Made by a program: the position numbers and the translations under genes. Below, in pieces: positions 59,119-64,000 of a stretch of 64,000 nucleotides of DNA. Source of the DNA: Mesorhabditis belari (taxonomy: Eukaryota; Nematoda; Chromadorea; Rhabditida; Rhabditidae); NCBI GenBank assembly GCA_958450365.1, contig CAUEEP010000904.1, forward strand, positions 806,001 to 870,000, read 5' to 3'. Below the pieces are notes generated by a model, which had not been told where the DNA came from, made no database searches, and saw nothing but the letters and a program-made list of their open reading frames with translations. Each line of letters opens with the position of its first letter. The first letter of the stretch is position 1.

Positions 59119-59269
59119 CTTCAAGGGAAAATGGGTATCGGGTGAAGAGAAAAGAACAGAGGAATGAGATTCGATTAGTCGCTTTCCCCACAAATATGGC
59201 CCTTTATCTAGAGATTTAGTGGTCAGTTGGATTTTGAGAAATGTAGTAGAGGGATTAAAGGGTTGGAGG

Positions 59270-59500
59270 TGGCAATGGATTGAATAGAGATTGAAATATT
59301 GATTGAATAGGGAATAGAGGATTGGAATATTGATTGAATAGGGAATAGAGGTTGAGATATTGATTGAATAGGGAATAGAGGATTGAAATACTAGGTTTAG
59401 ATACTAGTTTAGATACTAGTTGAGATACTAGTTTAGATCTAGTTTAGATACTAGTTTAGATACTAGTTTAGATACTAGTTCAAATACTAGTTTAGTTAAT
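59270..59500. repeat. Two short tandem arrays
   Basis: 59275-59390: about 33-bp units with GGGAATAGAGGATTG and ATATTGATTGAATA. 59395-59490: TTAGATACTAGT units. Confidence 0.88.
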
Positions 59501-59689
59501 ACTTTGTTTCAAGAGCTTTTCGGATTGGTTTAACGATTTTTTTTTGATCTCCTTTTGTTTAGATCAATCGTTTAAAATAGTTTTCAATTGATCAATAGAC
59601 AATAAACAACAACTTCAATTGAAAATCAACAAGAAAACAGTGATAGTTTAGCAATAGTTTAGAATAGTTTAGATAAAAGATCGAAATCT

Positions 59690-59772
59690 GGAATCTGGAT
59701 CGAAATCTAGACCGAAATCTAGACCGAAATCTAGACCGAAATCTAGACCGAAATCTAGACCAAAATCTAGAC
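59690..59772. repeat. 13-bp repeat GACCGAAATCTA
   Basis: Six copies of CGAAATCTAGAC. Confidence 0.88.
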
Positions 59773-60282
59773 AACAAGAATCTCAAATTCACAGAGAAAT
59801 ATCTCTGAATTCTGAATGAGAAATTGCTTTCGGAAGATTCACTTCCTCGCTGAAGCCTCCATAGCGATTACTTTTAATTGTCACACTTTGGAAAAGAAAA
59901 GAATCTCGAAAAAGTGTTGTCAAAGTTGAAGAACAAAAAGGGGTGAGAGTGCTTGCAAATGTTTTGGGGCAAAAGAAAAGACTCCTTTTTTTTGACAAGG
60001 TCTCTGGGTGAAGGGGAGCTTCTTCTCAAAGATCCCACTGGGGACTCGTTCTCCCCGCGAGTTTTCTCCGATGATGTTGCCAGTGCTAAGCAGACTCAAA
60101 CAGAAAAAAACGGGATCCCGAACGGCTTAGCTATATATTGGCGTTAGGATTTTGGATTGTTTGAGAGCTTTGGATTGTTTGTGAGCTTTGGATTGTTTGA
60201 GAGCTTGGTTTGCTTGGTTTGCCTGGTTGTCTTGGTTGTTAGAGCTTGGTTTGCTCCATTGTCAGTGCTATTTTCTTGGCAA

Positions 60283-60425
60283 TTTGTACTTGCCTGGACG
60301 CTGTACATGTACTTGCCTGGACGCTGTACATGTACTTGCCTGGACGCTGTACATGTACTTGCCTGGACGCTGTACATGTACTTGCCTGGAGGCTGTACAT
60401 GTACTTGCCTGGACGCTGTAACGCT
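60283..60425. repeat. 23-bp minisatellite
   Basis: Six copies of TGTACTTGCCTGGACGCTGT plus ACA. All six reading frames stay open across it, so frames here are not evidence for genes. Confidence 0.92.
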
Positions 60426-61244
60426 GGATTCAAGAGCTACTTACTTCAACAGCCATTTTACAACTAGAATTTGTAGTGAATTGTTTCGAGAGCTTTGTTA
60501 GAATTGGTTTAGATTTAGCTGCTTTAGCTGAAGCTGCTTTAGCTGAAGCCGATTTTAGCTGAAGCTAGATCTTGTGGTAGATTTGCTCAAATTCTTGCGA
60601 GCTAATCAAAACCGCTGTGTACAAATAGTGCCAAAATCATCGGTTTTAGCGACTGGCCAAAATAATGCTTTAAGTTTATTTGTGTTTCTTATTTTTATTG
60701 GATTTAGCTATCTGCTGAAGTTTTTGAAGCCGTTTAGAACAAATTTTGGATGAGAAAATGCCAAAAAAAAACGAAAAATGGGCTCAAAAAGAGGTTACTG
60801 AGCTTTCCTTGACACCAATTCTGTTTCAACTGATCTGAAAGTATACAAAATGTAGCTAACTTCATTTTGCATTCAATAAGAAACACATAGAAACATAGCC
60901 GCATTATTTTGGCCTGCGCTGTTTGTACACGGCTTTTTGACCAGCTCCTCAATTTCTTGACAACTAGTAATTGACTGACTTCAGCTAAGTTACGCTAAAT
61001 GGTTGGCTTGAGAAAAGAAATGACTTTGCTGAACAGTTAGCTTGAGTTGGCAAAATAAAGCTAGCTGTAGTTGATAAAATAAAGCTAGCTGTAGCTGAAA
61101 ATGAACTTTGGTAGAACTCCAACCTTTCACCACCTTTTCACTTGATTAATTCAAATTAACAAGTTTCAAATTTTCAGTGCTCCAAATTACCCAAAACCTA
61201 CTTGAAATCAATACTTTAATTAGCATTTCTTTATTTTTTTACTC

Positions 61245-61322
61245 CTTCTTCTTCTTCTTCTTCTTCTTCTTCTTCTTCTTCTTCTCCTTCTTTCCTCCTT
61301 CTTCTCCTCCTCCTCCTCCTAC
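61245..61322. repeat. (TTC)n/(TCC)n microsatellite
   Basis: About 25 triplets, TTC then TCC. Confidence 0.92.
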
Positions 61323-62159
61323 TAAAGCCTTGATGAGTTATGGCGGAACACCACAAAGCCTTCTCTAAAAGCTAATCTCTGACTTCTTCTCTATTTTCAA
61401 ACAAAACTTGTCATCGAAATTCCCCTCTCATTGCCTTGAACTTCTGATGTCATTGATTCAAAAATTTAGGCTAAACTTTCGGAGACAGAAAAGAGAATGA
61501 GTGGCAGTCGATTCGTCAACTTGAACCCATCTCGACCCGAGTTTCTTAGAGAGTCTAACAAGGGTAAAAAGAGCTTCTTGAAAGCATATACAAATGAAAA
61601 ACATATTAAATATAATATTAATAATCTAATATTGAATCTAAACATAATATTAAATGGAAATATTAAATAGAAATATTAAATAGAAATACTAAATGAGAAA
61701 TCTAGAACTGCAGTGTTTCGTAAACTGTTATTTGGCGTAAACTGTTACTGGCGTAAACTGTTACTTTTATTTGGCTCTTGTCATTGCAAGTGATTGTTCT
61801 TTCAGCCTCTCTCAGTCTTTCAGCAATTTGCTGAATGGCTACAAGACTTGAAACTGAAAGATTACAAAGCTTAACCTGTTTGAATAAACTGTAACGAAAG
61901 AAGCTCTGTACTCGAGCAATAGTTTGGGCGGTTTCCTGCGGGTAATTTGATTGATTCTATCAATGTCTAGCTACCATACTTTACCCAATTATAAAAATAG
62001 ATGCTTACAGTAGTTTCTTCAACCGTAAATAGCAGTTTACGGTAGCTGAAGAATTGAGTCTTCGGAAATGTTTGTTTGAATGAGTTTGAAATACTTACAG
62101 ACAGCTAAAAAGCTATCCAATGACCTTCATAGCTTACAATGGCTCAAGTAAAACATTCG

Positions 62160-62260
62160 GAAACATGTTTAAAGTCTTTAAAGTAGGTTTAAAGCCTTTA
62201 AAATAGGTTTAAAGCCTTTAAAATAGGTTTAAAGTCTTTAAAATAGGTTAAAATAGGTTT
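62160..62260. repeat. 22-bp tandem repeat
   Basis: Four copies of AGGTTTAAAGCCTTTAAAAT. Confidence 0.88.
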
Positions 62261-62434
62261 ACATTCAATTTTAAACTCCATTTATAAGCATAACACCTGT
62301 TTAGCTAGATTTAGTTATAAAAATATGCTTCAAAAACGAGAAAATATTGAGACAAAGTGATTTAAGTAAAAATTTTACGAACATTTTGGAAAAATGGCAC
62401 ACAAAATGAACTGCTGACTAGCTACAAGACTCAC

Positions 62435-63940
62435 CTAAAGTCGCAGCTCCAAATGGAGTGAATTGCAACAAAAGTGGCGTTCTTGTCACCGATGGTAATG
62501 GTTTTCGCTGTGCTTTGTGAGCAATCGCCGCGGCAAGGGGATCCACTTGGATGAGACTGTCACGGAATGAGCGAAGAGCCCATGAGACGAACATTTCCTG
62601 GGAAATTTGGAATGATTCGCTTTGATGATCTTTTGATCGTTGATCTTGATCTTTTTAAATCCCGAATCACAACATTTCTAGCTTTGAATCAGTTTGAAAC
62701 ACTTACAGACAGTTAAAAAGCTATTCAATCAACTTCATAGCTTACAATTATTGGGTTGGTGAATTGAAAACTGTGGGCAATAGAAGATAACTAGTACCGA
62801 TTTGTTTCCTAAAGAGATCATTCACCAATCCTCGAGATTTCGAGCTCTAGATCTAGTTCTAGATCGAACTATTGGGTTGGTGAATTGAAAACTGCCGGCT
62901 ATTGACAGTTTGAGCACTTTCTTCAAAAGAAACCCATTTTGGTGTCAATGGAGAAGTTGTAGAGAATCAAAAATCAAGCTTATATCCAAATTTTCAGAAC
63001 GATTCAAAAACTGGTTTTCAAGAAATGCCAAATTTACGAATTTTCACAAAACTTGAAACAAAACTTGTAACAAAACTTGATTTTAAGCGAAACTACTAAG
63101 TGTATCTTTTTGGAAATTTGGCTATAAACCTAATTTTTGATTCTCTACAACTTTTCTATTGACATCAAAATGGGTTTCTTTTGAAGAAAGTGCTCAAACT
63201 GGGATCTTCAGTCTCCATCTCCAGTCCTCGATTTTTGAGTCTCACACTTGTCTCACACACAAACCAAAATCCTACTACGAAAGAGGAATCCGCAAATTGC
63301 CTGTAAAATGGGCAGAAGTCGTCAATAATAATGGAAATTATTTGGAATGAATTGATGGCTTTATGTTGAATAAATTTTAGTTCAAAGTCCCGCAGTTTTC
63401 AATTCACCAACCCAATAAATTCATATTTCGTAATCCCGAGCTATTTAAACTTTGAAACCCTGCAAATATCTGTATACCCCTTGTTAGATTTAGTGATTGT
63501 TGGTTCTTTTTCTGGTTTCACTTGAGCATCTGCTTTATTTCAAAAGGCTCTATCAGAATTCTCTATCAGAATTCTCTATCAGAATTCTCTACCGGAATTC
63601 AGGTTAGAGTATCCATTCGACGATTTTGTTAGAGTCTCCATTCGACGCAGACAATTGTGCTGAATCGAATGGTGAAGAAAATAACGAAATCCGTCGGACT
63701 CAATTTTTATCGACTCGTTATCGACTTTATCGACTCGTTTCATCGTTTTATCGACTTTTACAAGAAACTCGCTCACTTTTAAACTTGTTAAACTCAGAAA
63801 TACTATAGAAAATTACTTCTTGAAAACAAAAGCTTAGGAAAAAGAGAATTTCAGAAGAGAATTTCAAACAAAATTCCCTTTAGACAAACCTCAGCGCTGC
63901 CTCCAGGCACATTCAAATATTCAGCCAAATTAGACTCCAT
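62435..63940 (-). CDS. Candidate alternative N-terminus A of the K2P gene, two exons
   Basis: Exon 63940-63890 (ATG; MESNLAEYLNVPGGSAE) ends at GAG|GTTTGT in phase 0. It joins exon 62597-62435 through a good acceptor (TTTCCCAG), reading EMFVSWALRSFRDSLIQVDP, LAAAIAHKAQRKPLPSVTRT, PLLLQFTPFGAATL, and ending TTAG|GTGAGT in phase 1. The 71-residue product has an amphipathic start and a basic, proline-containing end. It is the most distal candidate, about 37 kb from the first common exon. It could instead be the start of a separate gene whose later exons I did not find. Confidence 0.6.
62751..62868. repeat. Solo mariner-type end plus inverted copy of 23915-23996
   Basis: TTGGGTTGGTGAATTGAAAA at 62751, then a segment that is the reverse complement of 23915-23996. 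It directly abuts the mariner copy at 62872. Confidence 0.75.
62872..63415 (+). mobile_element. Internally deleted mariner copy, 544 bp
   Basis: The ends TTGGGTTGGTGAATTG and CAATTCACCAACCCAA are flanked by TA (62870-62871, 63416-63417). It keeps the transposase C-terminus near 63245-63350 (KPKSYYERGIRKLPVKWAEV, VNNNGNYLE, stop), but the rest is deleted or palindromic. It is the relative of the 359-bp MITE at 20015. Confidence 0.88.
63540..63780. other. Short tandem repeats, no gene seen
   Basis: CTCTATCAGAATT (three to four copies, 63548-63600), GTTAGAGTCTCCATTCGACG (twice) and TATCGACTCGTT repeats. No exon is supported. Confidence 0.6.
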
Positions 63941-64000
63941 CTTGTTTGCTTTTTGGGCAAAATAGAGTTTCAAAATCGAGTTAACCTTTTAGGAAACCGA

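Noticed and set aside
58883..59219. + strand frames opposite candidate exon B
   Set aside because: They mirror the - strand exon, which has a proper donor and a better protein composition.
61435..61450. Another possible phase-1 first exon on the - strand (MTSEVQGNERGISMT)
   Set aside because: Only 15 codons with a poor donor (A|GTTTTG); chance is the better explanation.

Overview
The window looks like a repeat-rich, AT-rich nuclear segment from a nematode, probably a chromadorean or rhabditid. Four things point there: short GT-AG introns (about 40-90 bases) next to large repeat-filled ones; a two-pore-domain potassium channel with nematode TWK-like features; an Ascaris-type TIL protease-inhibitor exon pair; and an interstitial array of GCCTAA/GCCTGA hexamers, matching the nematode telomere unit TTAGGC. 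Gene calls come from translating the sequence, matching intron phases, and recalling protein families. No database search was run.

Genes. At the left end, on the + strand, a nine-exon model (212-4634) encodes the conserved C-terminal half of TRAPPC12, a TRAPP vesicle-tethering subunit. On the - strand, 7681-8133 encodes a secreted TIL-domain protein that seems to lack its last two cysteines and lies beside a mariner pseudogene. The rest of the window, from 12790 to at least 63940, is on my reading mostly one very large - strand gene for a K2P potassium channel. Twelve common exons (25768 down to 12790) join in perfect phase and give a complete four-helix, two-pore protein with filters CGYGE and VGLGD. 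Upstream lie at least nine separate candidate first exons spread over about 36 kb. Each starts with ATG and ends at a splice donor in phase 1, exactly the phase the first common exon needs. This array of alternative N-termini is the most interesting feature here.

Mobile and repeated DNA fills almost everything else. There is a near-complete Tc1-like element with IR/DR-type long terminal repeats (20376-22047), inserted at the edge TA of a palindromic mariner MITE. Several mariner pseudogenes and foldback copies are present (2240-2990, 6052-7600, 17038-17612, 62872-63415). There are several MITE families, a nearly identical pair of 522-524 bp MITEs, tRNA-headed SINE or foldback elements, a short tandem cluster of tRNA-like units (39363-40005), an inverted repeat with about 600-base arms (47807-50255), and more than twenty micro- and minisatellites. 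Many long open frames are only translations of these minisatellites.

Layout: 1-5.1 kb TRAPPC12; 5.3-7.6 kb foldback and mariner; 7.7-8.1 kb TIL gene; 8.1-12.7 kb minisatellites and telomere-like array; 12.8-25.8 kb K2P core with transposons in its introns; 27-64 kb candidate alternative first exons set among repeats.
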